Source of the DNA: CAYSPT01 sp964432985
Lineage (GTDB): Bacteria > Muiribacteriota > CAYSPT01
Direction of reading: 5' to 3'
Assembly: GCA_964432985.1 (NCBI GenBank)
Contig: CAYSPT010000039.1
Span: forward strand, 1 to 46,111
Length of the DNA: 46,111 bases
Of the stretch, positions 24,521 to 33,991 are shown one piece after another (the stretch's first letter is position 1; the number at the start of each line of letters is the position of its first letter). The position numbers and the translations under genes were made by a program. The notes under the pieces were generated by a model. That model made no database searches. It worked only from the letters and a program-made list of their open reading frames with translations, and was not told the origin of the DNA.

Positions 24521-25774
24521 ATGCTGCTGTTTTCAGATAAACCGTACCGGTACTTTCCGCCGAAACCGAACCGGCTGCTGATCTGGTTTTTTCAGCAATA
24601 CAACAGGCTTTTACACCTTCCCGGTTCGGAGCATCGTATCCGGTCCGTCACGCTTCTCAATGCAAATGTCCTGGACGGGCTGAGAGCCAGATCACAGAAC
24701 CATATCCTGTTTTTGCCGAACCACTCCACTCACAGCGATCCTCAGATCATGATGGAAATCCAGCGGCAGATCGGCCTCCCCTCCCTGTTTATGGCCGCCT
24801 ACGACCTGTTTGAACGAAGCCGGTTCAGGGCCTGGATCATGCAAAAGTCAGGCGCGTTTTCCGTAGACCGTGAAGGCAGTGACAGCCAGTCCATGAAGCA
24901 GGCGGTTGCTTCCCTCGTTGATGGAAGGTACGCTCTGACTATTTTTGCCGAGGGTAACGTCTACCTGATGAATGACCGGGTTACACCGTTTTTGGACGGG
25001 GCGGCCTTCCTGGCCATGAAAGCCCAAAAAGAACTCGGAACGGAGACACCGCTTCACGTGGTGCCGGTTTCTATCAAGGTTACCCACCTGGAGGATAAAA
25101 GACCGGCAATACGTTCCATGATCGACCACGTGGGGCAGGGCGCGGGAACTCACTTCGATCCTCAAGCCGGTCCCGTGGCGGAGCTGAAGCGCATCGGGGT
25201 AGAGGTGCTGAAGAAAAACCTCCTCCACCGCGGGTATTTTCCGCCACAGGAGGATAGCGAAGACATTACATCACTGCTGAAAAAAGCAGCGGAAATGATT
25301 ATCGTTCGGCTGGAGGAAAAGATAGAACTGAAAGTACGGAAACGGGATGAACTGGTCGACCGTGTCCGTAAAATCAGGCGGGCCCTTCACAAGATAAGGA
25401 TTGAGTCGGATCCCCGGGTGGATCAACCCCTGGCTGCGTCCTGGGCGGATGAAGCCATGCTGGCGTTCCGCATACTCACCTATTCAGGAGATTACCTGGA
25501 CGAGAAGCCCACTATGGACCGTTTCGGCGAGACCGCGGAGAAGCTTCTGGAGGACTTGAATTCCAGGGTCGTCCCGCCGTATGGGCCCCGGTACGTATCG
25601 GTATATTTTTCCCCGCCCTTAAACCTGGCAGATCAACTCGATGATTTCAACCGCCAGGCACGTCGGGTGGTAAAAGACTTGACCCGGGTATTTGAACATT
25701 CCGTACAGGAAGGGCTGGATATGCTCAACGCTGCCAATCCTCATCCCGGAGGCGAGTTGTTCCAACATACTTGA
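24521..25774 (+). CDS. PlsC-like acyltransferase (LPLAT superfamily)
   Basis: This 417-residue protein has a N-terminal domain of the glycerolphosphate acyltransferase family. It carries the catalytic HX4D motif NHSTHSDP (about 66-73 from the first Met), a second block FAEGNVYLMNDRVTPF (the glycine-rich EG motif) and a proline step VVPVSIKV. Such enzymes move acyl chains to glycerol-phosphate or similar acceptors at the inner membrane. The C-terminal 200 residues are largely helical with charged coiled-coil character (KKAAEMIIVRLEEKIELKVRKR) and are not part of the standard fold. Start ATG 24521 is chosen by conservation; AAGGAG lies 15 bases upstream, so the spacing is long. An upstream TTG start at 24476 is also open. 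Confidence 0.8.
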   Translation: MLLFSDKPYRYFPPKPNRLLIWFFQQYNRLLHLPGSEHRIRSVTLLNANVLDGLRARSQNHILFLPNHSTHSDPQIMMEIQRQIGLPSLFMAAYDLFERSRFRAWIMQKSGAFSVDREGSDSQSMKQAVASLVDGRYALTIFAEGNVYLMNDRVTPFLDGAAFLAMKAQKELGTETPLHVVPVSIKVTHLEDKRPAIRSMIDHVGQGAGTHFDPQAGPVAELKRIGVEVLKKNLLHRGYFPPQEDSEDITSLLKKAAEMIIVRLEEKIELKVRKRDELVDRVRKIRRALHKIRIESDPRVDQPLAASWADEAMLAFRILTYSGDYLDEKPTMDRFGETAEKLLEDLNSRVVPPYGPRYVSVYFSPPLNLADQLDDFNRQARRVVKDLTRVFEHSVQEGLDMLNAANPHPGGELFQHT

Positions 25775-25893
25775 CGACAGCGTCACGCTTGATTGATCTT
25801 CCTCAAACTCCTGATGAAATTTTTATAGACAGACAACGCCGTTTGAGTGTATGTTCTGGAGGAATTTAATCCAACCAACCGGGAGTGATCAAC

Positions 25894-27060
25894 ATGTCCG
25901 AACCCTTGTATCTGCGGGTATACGCTTACTATGATGGAAAGTGGGAAAGTCTGGTCAGTTTTTATGACGATTTTGAACATTCGTTCAGACGCACAGTCAA
26001 GAAACAGCGCCTCGCCATCGACGTCCGGGTGGTTAAACTGGTCAGCGGTGATGAAATTTCCCGTGAAAAAGGGCTTCACACCGAGTTCCACCCCCGATCC
26101 ATCGATCACATCAACATGACAGATGTCATCTGGGACAGGGTTGGAACAATGGTGCGCAGCGTGGGAACCTTTCTGGATCTGGCCGTTATGAACAGCGGCA
26201 CACAGGTGCTCAATTACCCGGTTTCCATCGACGAAAGCAAATCACGGGATTATATTCTGGCACAGGCATTGGGATATAAAGTACCCGGTACTGTTTTTTT
26301 CCCGGAAGGCCACTTTATGCGAATGAAAGAAGTTCCCGGCGATCCCAACCGGGTGGAGTTTGACATCGGATTTAACGATCCCATTGAAAACATTCAGGGC
26401 TTGCCGGCGTTCTTCAAGCGGGCTCACGGCGGGGGCCGGCAGCACGTGTACCAGGTCAAAAACAAGACGGACCTGTTCAACCTCTACATGCAGACCAGCA
26501 ACGAGTCCATGCTGTTACAGGAGAAGATAGAATTTGATCGGTTTATTCGTACATTTGTCTTCGATGACCGTATTATTCACTGCAGCTATGACATGGAAAA
26601 ACCAGACGGTCAAAAATATTCCTGGCCGGGACTGTCCATCGGAGACCAGGAGTTTCTCGACAAAGCCATGGTGAGCCTGGCCGGTAAGCTCCTTACACCG
26701 TTTTGCACCATGGAAGTGGCCCACCAAAAAGGTACGCACAACTGGTATTTCATTGATATCACCAACGGCTGTAACTTTGATATGCGGGAATGCGAGCTCT
26801 CGCCGGCCGTGTACCGGGTGGTCAAACAAACACTCATCGACCAGCTTATCGACAGGCTGTTGAAGCCGCGTCCCATAGTCGTGCACACCCACCTGCAGGC
26901 ACACGTGTTGAAAAAACAGTTGTTCAGGGCGGAGCTCAAGGGACAGAATCCGGTGCACCTTCTTACGTTTGCTGGCGAATACAATATCGATCTGCAGGGG
27001 CCCAGTTATGAACAGGAGAAAAAAGAGTACTTCAAGCGATACCGTCAACTGCACAGCTAA
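25894..27060 (+). CDS. ATP-grasp (RimK-like) family protein
   Basis: This 388-residue protein has the pattern of ATP-grasp ligases. A lysine-containing PAFFKRAHGGGRQHVYQV (about 175-192) binds the nucleotide with a glycine-rich loop. MLLQEKIEFDRFIRTFVFD is the hinge segment, and acidic-Asn residues in WYFIDITNGCNFD (about 287-299) fit the metal site. Substrate is unknown. The N-terminal 90 residues look like a compact alpha/beta domain with several acidic turns. ATG 25894 with GGGAGTGA is a better start than GTG 25885. It lies 15 bases before the O-methyltransferase gene and they are likely co-transcribed. Confidence 0.7.
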   Translation: MSEPLYLRVYAYYDGKWESLVSFYDDFEHSFRRTVKKQRLAIDVRVVKLVSGDEISREKGLHTEFHPRSIDHINMTDVIWDRVGTMVRSVGTFLDLAVMNSGTQVLNYPVSIDESKSRDYILAQALGYKVPGTVFFPEGHFMRMKEVPGDPNRVEFDIGFNDPIENIQGLPAFFKRAHGGGRQHVYQVKNKTDLFNLYMQTSNESMLLQEKIEFDRFIRTFVFDDRIIHCSYDMEKPDGQKYSWPGLSIGDQEFLDKAMVSLAGKLLTPFCTMEVAHQKGTHNWYFIDITNGCNFDMRECELSPAVYRVVKQTLIDQLIDRLLKPRPIVVHTHLQAHVLKKQLFRAELKGQNPVHLLTFAGEYNIDLQGPSYEQEKKEYFKRYRQLHS

Positions 27061-27075
27061 GAGCGGAGCGGATAT

Positions 27076-27750
27076 ATGAGCTGCCGAACGATTAATCTCA
27101 CCGACGAATTGTACGATTACCTGTTGTCAGTCTCCCTCAGGGAGCCCGAGCTGCTGGGGCGGCTTCGTCAGGAGACAGCCGGTCTTGAAGATGCGCAGAT
27201 GCAGATATCTCCGGAGCAGGGGCAGTTCATGGCCCTTTTGGCCAGGCTGATAGGGGCGCAGCGGACTCTGGATGTCGGTGTTTTCACCGGGTACAGTTCG
27301 CTGAGTGTTGCCCTGGTTCTACCGGATGACGCCCGGATTGTCGCCTGCGACATCAATCGTGAATGGACGGATATCGCACGGCGCTACTGGCGTGAAGCCG
27401 GTGTGGAGCACAAGATTGAACTCTGTCTGGCCCCGGCGGCCGACACGCTCCACCGTCTTGTAGATGAAGGGCTGGCAGGTACATTCGATTTCGCGTTCAT
27501 CGATGCGGACAAGACGGGGTACGATGAGTATTACGAGTGCTGTCTGGCGCTTCTGCGCTGCGGCGGTCTCATGGCTCTCGATAACGTGCTTATGCACGGC
27601 CGGCTGCTTAACCCCGACGAATACATCGATGAAGTAAGGCAAGCGATGCTGTCAATGCGTGAACTGAACAAGAAAATTCACACCGATGCGCGGGTTGATA
27701 TAAGTATGGTCCCCATCAGTGATGGGCTCACCCTGGTCCGCAAGCGTTAA
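27076..27750 (+). CDS. O-methyltransferase, caffeoyl-CoA type (PF01596)
   Basis: This 224-residue SAM-dependent methyltransferase has the class I motif TLDVGVFTGYSSLSVAL (about 64-80), the acidic VACDIN at about 93-98, and FDFAFIDADKTGYDEYYE (about 139-156), where the Asp residues bind the metal and catechol-type hydroxyls. GGLMALDNVLMHG follows, as in this family. Its length and order match small bacterial CCoAOMT-like enzymes; the physiological substrate is unknown. It follows an ATP-grasp gene by 15 bases. Confidence 0.87.
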   Translation: MSCRTINLTDELYDYLLSVSLREPELLGRLRQETAGLEDAQMQISPEQGQFMALLARLIGAQRTLDVGVFTGYSSLSVALVLPDDARIVACDINREWTDIARRYWREAGVEHKIELCLAPAADTLHRLVDEGLAGTFDFAFIDADKTGYDEYYECCLALLRCGGLMALDNVLMHGRLLNPDEYIDEVRQAMLSMRELNKKIHTDARVDISMVPISDGLTLVRKR

Positions 27751-27782
27751 ACCGATTACTTCAGAGCGCCACTAAAAACTGC

Positions 27783-28391
27783 TTACCGTGCCTTCCATAT
27801 ATGTTCCAGGAAAAGATTGGCGCCGTCGAAGATTTTGCCGGTAAGAACGTCGTTGCGTTCGAACATACCCACGCCTCCCGGTGTTCCCGTCATGATGATA
27901 TCACCATCCTCCAGGGTGAAATGACGCTCGATCTCCTCGAATATATCGAGCGGTTTGTTGATCATCATAGTAGTGGTTCCCCGCTGTCGGAGTTCTCCGT
28001 TAAGCCAGAGTTCCAGCGTGAGATTCCCTATGTCTTGCGGGCAGGGGATAAATGGTGAAAAAACCGCTGAGTGATCGAAGGATTTCGATTTTTCCCACGG
28101 GAGTCCCCTGGCTTTGAGCCTTTTCTGGACATCCACCAGGGTAAGGTCGAGACCGAATCCCAGTCCAGCGGGCTTCGCCTCTTTCATCAAGAAGCAGAGT
28201 TCTCCTTCATATCTGCAGATGTTTTCCGGTTTGATAAGCTGTGAACTTATAGAACTGTTTGGTTTCATAAAGAGGACAATCTCGTCGGGATCACGGTTGT
28301 TAAGTTCTTCGATGTGCTCTGAAAAATTTCTACCTACGCAGATGATTTTAGACGGGAAAAACGTTTCTTTGCCAAAATCAATGCTGTTCAT
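27783..28391 (-). CDS. Fumarylacetoacetate hydrolase family protein
   Basis: This 202-residue single FAH domain, the short cytoplasmic form, acts on beta-diketones or similar acids with a divalent metal. Features are KIICVGRNFSEHIEEL (residues about 16-31), the metal-binding YEGELCFLM (about 60-68), GLDLTLVDVQKRLKARGLPWEKSKSFDHSAVFSPF, and the C-terminal DIIMTGTPGGVG loop. The exact substrate is unknown. AAAGGATC precedes ATG 28391. The upstream gene kptA ends 13 bases before and is in the same direction. Confidence 0.87.
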   Translation of the reverse strand: MNSIDFGKETFFPSKIICVGRNFSEHIEELNNRDPDEIVLFMKPNSSISSQLIKPENICRYEGELCFLMKEAKPAGLGFGLDLTLVDVQKRLKARGLPWEKSKSFDHSAVFSPFIPCPQDIGNLTLELWLNGELRQRGTTTMMINKPLDIFEEIERHFTLEDGDIIMTGTPGGVGMFERNDVLTGKIFDGANLFLEHIWKAR

Positions 28392-28404
28392 AGGGATGAT
28401 CCTT

Positions 28405-28959
28405 TCATTTCGATTCCGGAAAAATCAGGAACCGCTCCGGTACGTGCCCGGTGAGCCAGATACCGCTTTCGGTCTGAAAGAATACCATTCCTTCTTCGTG
28501 CATTTCAAGGGACCTCACCACCAGTACTACGGGTTCACCGTGACGGGTGCCTATTGCCACGGCGTCACGCCTGGTGGCGGAGAGATGAACGTACTGTCGT
28601 TTCCGCCTGTTAATCCCTGATCCTTTTATCGATTCAACGCGGTGTCTGGCGGTTCCGTGATAGAGGATTTCAGGTGGCCGAACTGGTACCAGGTCCAGGT
28701 CCACCGGGATGGAGTGCCCATAATTGGCTCTGATACGATTACCGTCATCGCTTAAAGAAAAACGTTTTTTCGGGCATGATTCCACTATCTGCCTGACTGT
28801 GTGCTCGTCAATATGATGGCGATGCCCACGGGCTGCCTCGATGACATCAAACACGGCAACCCAGCCGCCTTGTTCGAGGCTGAGTCCAAGAATTCCGGGA
28901 CGATGCCTCAGCACCAGACTGAGAAATTTGCTTGTTCTTATCCGGTCCTTTTCATTCAT
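28405..28959 (-). CDS. kptA: RNA 2'-phosphotransferase KptA/Tpt1
   Basis: This 184-residue enzyme moves the 2'-phosphate of RNA to NAD+, as in tRNA splicing in eukaryotes; its bacterial role is not settled. Family features are KFLSLVLRHRPGILGL (Arg and His of the active site), ILYHGTARHRVESI, and YVHLSATRRDAVAIGTRHG. The frame is open to 29010, but ATG 28959 starts the conserved sequence. No ribosome site precedes it and the promoter -10 is only a few bases upstream, so the message may be leaderless. Confidence 0.88.
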   Translation of the reverse strand: MNEKDRIRTSKFLSLVLRHRPGILGLSLEQGGWVAVFDVIEAARGHRHHIDEHTVRQIVESCPKKRFSLSDDGNRIRANYGHSIPVDLDLVPVRPPEILYHGTARHRVESIKGSGINRRKRQYVHLSATRRDAVAIGTRHGEPVVLVVRSLEMHEEGMVFFQTESGIWLTGHVPERFLIFPESK

Positions 28960-28965
28960 ACAGAC

Positions 28966-28994
28966 ACAGTATCCTAGTATTGCTGAAAAGGCAA
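28966..28994 (-). promoter_or_regulatory. Promoter at the kptA start
   Basis: On the minus strand, TTGCCT (28989-28994) and TACTGT (28966-28971) are 17 bases apart. The predicted first base is at or next to the A of the kptA ATG at 28959. Confidence 0.4.
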
Positions 28995-29043
28995 TACCGG
29001 CTCTTGGCAAAGGGTGTCTTGAGGTGATATCATTATCGGTGAG

Positions 29044-30066
29044 ATGGAAAATGTCAAAAAGGAACTACCACCAGACCGCACTCAGCGTTGGAGAAAACTG
29101 GAACGTATTCTTGACGAACTGGACCACAATTCTCTCCGATACCTTCCTCCCGAATACCTGGTAGAGCTTGGAAAGCTCTATAACGAGACCCTGTCGGATC
29201 TGGGAGAAGTGCAGGCATTTGGTGATCAGCCGGAGCTGAGGCTCTATCTCAATAACCTTCTCGGCCGCGCATATGGTCATATTTACCAGAAGAAACGGAT
29301 TCGGTTTCGTGAGATAATTGATTTTTTTATCTGGGGCTTTCCGGAACTGGTCAGACAGAGGATACATTTTATCGCCGGCGCTGCGGTGATTTTCCTCTTT
29401 GCGTCATTGATTGGTTTTTTGTGCATTACCAATGACTCAAAGCTCATCTCACTGGTTGTTTCAGATTCGTGGCGAGCGGGAATTGAGAACGACATAAAGC
29501 AGGGTAAAATAGGTGCACATTTCCCGAATGAATACAAGGCAACCATCTCAAGTAAAATAATGTTCAACAATATCAAGGTATCGTTCCTTGCTTTTGCCTG
29601 GGGAGCCTTGCTGGGTGCCGGCACTATTCATGTTTTGATTATCAACGGCCTGCTGTTGGGCGGTCTCGCGTCAATTTACCACGCGGGCTCCCTGCACATT
29701 GAATTCTGGTCCCTCATTTTACCCCATGGAGTGATAGAACTGATCAGTATTTTCATATGCGCCGGAGCCGGTCTCATGCTTGGATATGCTATTATCAACC
29801 CCGGACCGTACCGGCGGCGGGATTGGTTTCGCCATGAGGGACTTGAGGCGGTAAAACTGGTTATCGGCTGCATCCCTCTGTTTATAATCGCCGCCATAGT
29901 CGAAACCTATATCACACCTGCTCCGCTTGGACTGATGATAAAATATGTTATTTCAGCGGTGCTGCTGGCCGTCACGGTGCTTTATCTGGCCCTTTCTGGT
30001 AATGATGGGCTGGATTTCAGCCGGGTGTGGGATGATTTGAGATTGCTGAAAAAGCAGTACACATGA
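29044..30066 (+). CDS. SpoIIM-like membrane protein
   Basis: This 340-residue protein is of the stage II sporulation protein M family. A helical soluble N-terminus of about 100 residues is followed by five or so membrane helices, with a glycine-rich core (FAWGALLGAGTIHVLIINGLLLGGLASI) and ELISIFICAGAGLMLGYAI. In non-sporulating bacteria it normally stands in the RDD-MoxR-DUF58-DUF4129 operon, which is present here 7 kb away but without it. No sporulation role is implied. ATG 29044 has GAGGTGAT 15 bases upstream and GGTGAG directly before it. It converges on the first HEAT-STAS-PilZ gene. Confidence 0.8.
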   Translation: MENVKKELPPDRTQRWRKLERILDELDHNSLRYLPPEYLVELGKLYNETLSDLGEVQAFGDQPELRLYLNNLLGRAYGHIYQKKRIRFREIIDFFIWGFPELVRQRIHFIAGAAVIFLFASLIGFLCITNDSKLISLVVSDSWRAGIENDIKQGKIGAHFPNEYKATISSKIMFNNIKVSFLAFAWGALLGAGTIHVLIINGLLLGGLASIYHAGSLHIEFWSLILPHGVIELISIFICAGAGLMLGYAIINPGPYRRRDWFRHEGLEAVKLVIGCIPLFIIAAIVETYITPAPLGLMIKYVISAVLLAVTVLYLALSGNDGLDFSRVWDDLRLLKKQYT

Positions 30067-30081
30067 GTTGCGCAGTTGTGG

Positions 30082-31941
30082 TCAGAAGATAATTTTACCC
30101 AGAACGTATTTCTTGAGTTTCCTCATGTCAGCTTCAAGCACCGTAGTGAAAGTGACCTGGTATTCATAAAAACGTTTCTTCTTCTGAACGTGCTCTATTC
30201 TCCGGGCCACCTGGCCGACAAGGTTCTTAACTTCCAGGTCACAGGGCATAAAGCCTACCACGATAAAAGATCCCTCCGCCAGGGGCACCGGTGTCATGAT
30301 CAACATGTCACCGTCACTTATTTTGAGTCCCAGACCGGGAAACTCCATCTTGGACAGTTCCTTGTTCGGGAGAATTTTTCTGAACGTCAGGGGCAGACGG
30401 CATTCCACCCGGGTATACGGGCTGTGCTCCACAATACGGGCGGTTCGGGGAATGAGGAGCTTGATGTAGGGGCTGGGAGCGTGCCCTTGCTCGCAAACTC
30501 TGGTGCTGCCTTCGAGGGTGTCGTGGTTGGAGACCCACATGAGTGTGCCGTTTTCGTCGACGTTACCTTTGAAAATATCCGAATCATTCATTATTTCCCA
30601 CAACAGCATGAGCCTGTTTTTCTCCACTGAAAAAACTCCTGATGAACGGTGTTTTTTTACTTTCTTAACGGAGTAGGTCAACTCGACCACATCGCCAAGG
30701 GAAAACATGCTCTCTTTGACTTTAACCATGGTTCCGGTGCGCGGTTTAAGAAGAAATGCCCGGGCGGCTTCGATTCCCCGAAAGAACCTGATCGACGGCA
30801 GTTGTTCGGTTTTAAGCACCTCCGGCAGGCACTTGAAGTTGACAGCGGCAAATCCACCTCCCAGCCGCCGGAGCTTTTTCTGGGCGATTTCCAGGTAGGT
30901 GGTGCCGTGGCGGTCGATATTCTCGAGATGACCGCACTCGAGCACGATTTTGGTGCAACCGCTTTTGACCATGGTTTTCAGGGTTTTCTCCAGTTTCGGA
31001 AGGGAGTGCACATCCAGGCAGCCGAGGATTTCAATCATGGCAGCTCCATCGAGGTTTTTCACCTCCAGCAGCATACTGGTTTTTTTTATGGCAGTTTGAA
31101 CCTGTTCATCCTGTTTCTTCACCTGGGCGGTGTAGGTTTCCAGAACTGTTTTCGCCTCGTCTTGCCGCCCGGTTTGCTCCAGGTAGGCCATCCAGGCTTT
31201 CAACAGGGGCTGGTCGATGTTTTCCTCTTCGGGTGAACCGAGATGTTCCACTACAGCTCTTTCGAGAATCATCTGGTCTATGGCCTGAAGCGTTCCAACA
31301 ATTTTGTCATTTAACGGATCGCCGTTCACACTCACCTGGCGAACCAGGTTGGTGGTGGAAACCGGGTCGGTGGAATGTTGTATGAGCGTCATAATCCGCT
31401 CCACAATCACAGTGCTCACATTCTGAAGGGAATCGAAAAGGCAAGCGGGAATCTCTGCCACATCGGCGAATCCGAGAGCTTCGATTACCGACAGCTTGAT
31501 GATATCATTGTCAATAAGGTAAAGCTCCGGCAGTTTCTTGATAAAATCCTGGTTGCCGGTCTTGCCCAGAACGCGGATGATACCCGCTACCAGCGGATAG
31601 CGTGACGGCACCTCCCGGAACGTCTCTATCTTGTCCATATACCGGGTTATCAGGTCGAGCTTTTCAATAGTCTCTATAAGATCTTTTTTGACACTCTCGG
31701 TGCTTCCATCCATGACATCCAGAAGGTATTGGAAAACAATTTCGCTGTCCTTGAAACTCAGGTAGGAAAGAATCTCGTCTTTTATCTCGACCTGGGGGGC
31801 TTTCAGGGCTTCGCTCATGACTTTCAAAGCTTCAGAACTACCATCAACCCAAAGAGCCTTCAAAGCTTCTCTTTGTTTGTTCTGGTCAAGCTCGAATATA
31901 AGGCTGTCCTTAAGTTTTGCCAGTTCGCTATTGGGCGACAT
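30082..31941 (-). CDS. HEAT-STAS-PilZ-like protein, paralogue 1
   Basis: This 619-residue soluble protein has three parts. The first 280 residues are helical repeats of HEAT type (ALKVMSEALKAPQVEIKDEILSYL and similar). Residues about 293-398 form a STAS domain (LDVHSLPKLEKTLKTMV, IVLECGHLENIDRHG, VNFKCLP). Residues about 415-618 resemble the YcgR N-domain plus PilZ, with a barrel-like end (LVGQVARRIEHVQ, YEYQVTFTTVLEADMRKL). In PilZ the c-di-GMP contacts RxxxR and DxSxxG are not intact, and in STAS the phospho-serine position is not a Ser. So the sequence argues for a scaffold without the usual switch. Start ATG 31941 follows GTGGG. It is the first of three tandem paralogues. Confidence 0.7.
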   Translation of the reverse strand: MSPNSELAKLKDSLIFELDQNKQREALKALWVDGSSEALKVMSEALKAPQVEIKDEILSYLSFKDSEIVFQYLLDVMDGSTESVKKDLIETIEKLDLITRYMDKIETFREVPSRYPLVAGIIRVLGKTGNQDFIKKLPELYLIDNDIIKLSVIEALGFADVAEIPACLFDSLQNVSTVIVERIMTLIQHSTDPVSTTNLVRQVSVNGDPLNDKIVGTLQAIDQMILERAVVEHLGSPEEENIDQPLLKAWMAYLEQTGRQDEAKTVLETYTAQVKKQDEQVQTAIKKTSMLLEVKNLDGAAMIEILGCLDVHSLPKLEKTLKTMVKSGCTKIVLECGHLENIDRHGTTYLEIAQKKLRRLGGGFAAVNFKCLPEVLKTEQLPSIRFFRGIEAARAFLLKPRTGTMVKVKESMFSLGDVVELTYSVKKVKKHRSSGVFSVEKNRLMLLWEIMNDSDIFKGNVDENGTLMWVSNHDTLEGSTRVCEQGHAPSPYIKLLIPRTARIVEHSPYTRVECRLPLTFRKILPNKELSKMEFPGLGLKISDGDMLIMTPVPLAEGSFIVVGFMPCDLEVKNLVGQVARRIEHVQKKKRFYEYQVTFTTVLEADMRKLKKYVLGKIIF

Positions 31942-32039
31942 CAAATCCCACCATTACTCTGTTATCATCATTCATTATCGCACTCTTTTACTCCACAGGC
32001 AAGTAGGCTCTCAGCAAAGCCTGCCAATTGCCATCGGAT

Positions 32040-33911
32040 TCACGACAATTGCTCATCGATGTACTTCCTTAACTCCTGCCGGTCCTTATTGCTTTCGGGA
32101 ACGAACATGATCGTGTATTCGTAATAGCGTTTCTCCCCCGAGACGTGTTCTACTCTACGAGATACCTGTCCGGCGAATGTCCGTGCTTTCAGCGTGGGCG
32201 CGTCCAATTCAAACACGATATTCGATTTCTCTTTCAACGGCAGGGGGGTGGTGAGCAGCAGTTCAGACTCGGCCAATATCAGGCATATGCCGGGATACTC
32301 CGTTTCAGAAACCTCACGGCGTGATACCAGCTTTCGAAACGTGACAATGAGGTGACATTCCACAAATGGTGTGGTTACCGCCCGGATTGTCCTGGCAGTT
32401 CTGGGGATCACTATCGACACGGCCGGATGCAGGGGATCGCCCTGCTCGCAGACCCGGCTTTCGGAGCGTACCCGGTAATCTTCCACGATGAACGTGAGCG
32501 TGATGTGGTCATTTTCAAATTCCCTGAATGTTTCGCTTTGATCCAGTACCTCCCACTTGAGAGACATCTTGTTCCCGTCCAGGGAGATGATTTCCGTCGA
32601 ACGGTGTACTTCCTGGTCACCGGCCTTATAGGGTTTATAGGTAATTTCCAGCCTGTCCCCCGGCCTGAAATTGTTCTCTGAAAGCCCGATTACCCTGTCT
32701 GTCTCTTCCTCCCGAGAACCACCCGAAAATGAATACAACGCTTCGGCTATATCATCAAAAAAGGCACTTTCCGGAATGATTCCGGCGAATCCGGCGCTGC
32801 CGCCGAATGAGAAATTTACCAGTCGAATACCTCCGTGTGATTTTTTCAACTCCGACTCCATGTGAGCCAGGTAGGCTGCCGTGTGCTGCCCGGCATTCAC
32901 CAGGTGGCTGCCTACGAGTATAATCCGGGTGTATTCTTCCTTGATAACGCTGCGGAGTATTTTTTCCAGACGTCGCAGCGTGTAGAGGTTCAGTTCTCCC
33001 TTGAGCCACAGCAAAGCAATGCCGGTGACGTCCTTGAACTCGAATGTCAAATTCTGGTGGGCAGGATCGTCAGGAGGTGCTTTCATCTGTGCGGCGATTT
33101 CCGCGAACTGCTTTTTGAAACGCCGGGCTTCGTCGAAGTTACCGGTTCTCTTCAGGTAGGCCCGCCATCCGTAGTAAAGTTTAATATCGGTGAGACAGCG
33201 TTGTGTCCCCACAGTTTCAATGACAGCTGCTTCCAGCTGCTCCCGGCTGAAACCGTTGAGAGCCAGGGCTATCTTGTCCGCCAACAGTCCCCCGATCTCT
33301 CCGAGCAGGCTGAGTAAAAAAGGCACCGAATCACTGTCTCTGATAGATCCTACGACCTCCACCGCCATCCCGGCGGTCTGGAGGTCGAGATGCGGCAGTG
33401 ATTTCAACAGAGATGTGGGACAGGAATCGGGAGGTGATGATTTGATGGTACTGATTACCGCTTGTTGGATCCGTGCGTCATTGATAGAGAAAAGTTGTTG
33501 GATTTCATTCGTGATCGTGCTGTTCCCGATCGTGCCGAGAAATCGTATGACGGCCGCCAGTAATGTGTACTTATCGGGGCTTTGGCGCAGTTTACCGAGT
33601 TTCTCCAGATAGTGTTTTGTCAGTTCTTCCTGTCCGATTGCTTCCTGGATGGTCCACCGGGTAGCTTCGGAACCACTGCTCATTATCCCGGTCAAGTGGT
33701 CGAACAGTTCTGCGTTATCGGAGAAGCTTAAGTACTCGAGTATGGCCTGCTTGACCTGGACCTGAGGGGAGGACAGAGCATCAGCCATGATTTTCAACGC
33801 CTGGAGACTGCCGATAGACCAGAGCTCTCCCAGGATGGCTTTCTGATTCTCACTACTGAATTCGTAGAGAAGACGTTTGCGAAAGCTTTCCAGTTTTCTC
33901 GATTCAGACAT
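32040..33911 (-). CDS. HEAT-STAS-PilZ-like protein, paralogue 2
   Basis: This 623-residue protein has the same architecture as its neighbours: helical repeats to about 280, a STAS domain with LNLYTLRRLEKILRSVI and LVNAGQHTAAYLAHME, then a YcgR-like and PilZ-like part (ICLILAESELLLTTPLPLKEKSNIVF, FAGQVSRRVEHVSGEKRYYEYTIMF). The classical DxSxxG is replaced by LAESE. Identity to paralogues 1 and 3 is moderate, so the duplication is old. The gene lies 98 bases before paralogue 1. ATG 33911 was chosen because the conserved part starts there. Confidence 0.7.
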   Translation of the reverse strand: MSESRKLESFRKRLLYEFSSENQKAILGELWSIGSLQALKIMADALSSPQVQVKQAILEYLSFSDNAELFDHLTGIMSSGSEATRWTIQEAIGQEELTKHYLEKLGKLRQSPDKYTLLAAVIRFLGTIGNSTITNEIQQLFSINDARIQQAVISTIKSSPPDSCPTSLLKSLPHLDLQTAGMAVEVVGSIRDSDSVPFLLSLLGEIGGLLADKIALALNGFSREQLEAAVIETVGTQRCLTDIKLYYGWRAYLKRTGNFDEARRFKKQFAEIAAQMKAPPDDPAHQNLTFEFKDVTGIALLWLKGELNLYTLRRLEKILRSVIKEEYTRIILVGSHLVNAGQHTAAYLAHMESELKKSHGGIRLVNFSFGGSAGFAGIIPESAFFDDIAEALYSFSGGSREEETDRVIGLSENNFRPGDRLEITYKPYKAGDQEVHRSTEIISLDGNKMSLKWEVLDQSETFREFENDHITLTFIVEDYRVRSESRVCEQGDPLHPAVSIVIPRTARTIRAVTTPFVECHLIVTFRKLVSRREVSETEYPGICLILAESELLLTTPLPLKEKSNIVFELDAPTLKARTFAGQVSRRVEHVSGEKRYYEYTIMFVPESNKDRQELRKYIDEQLS

Positions 33912-33991
33912 GGTTTTCCCCACTATCTACCTAATATCTTATAATCGGCTTATTAATAGGGGATATTAACCTGGAAATGAAGTTGAACCGG

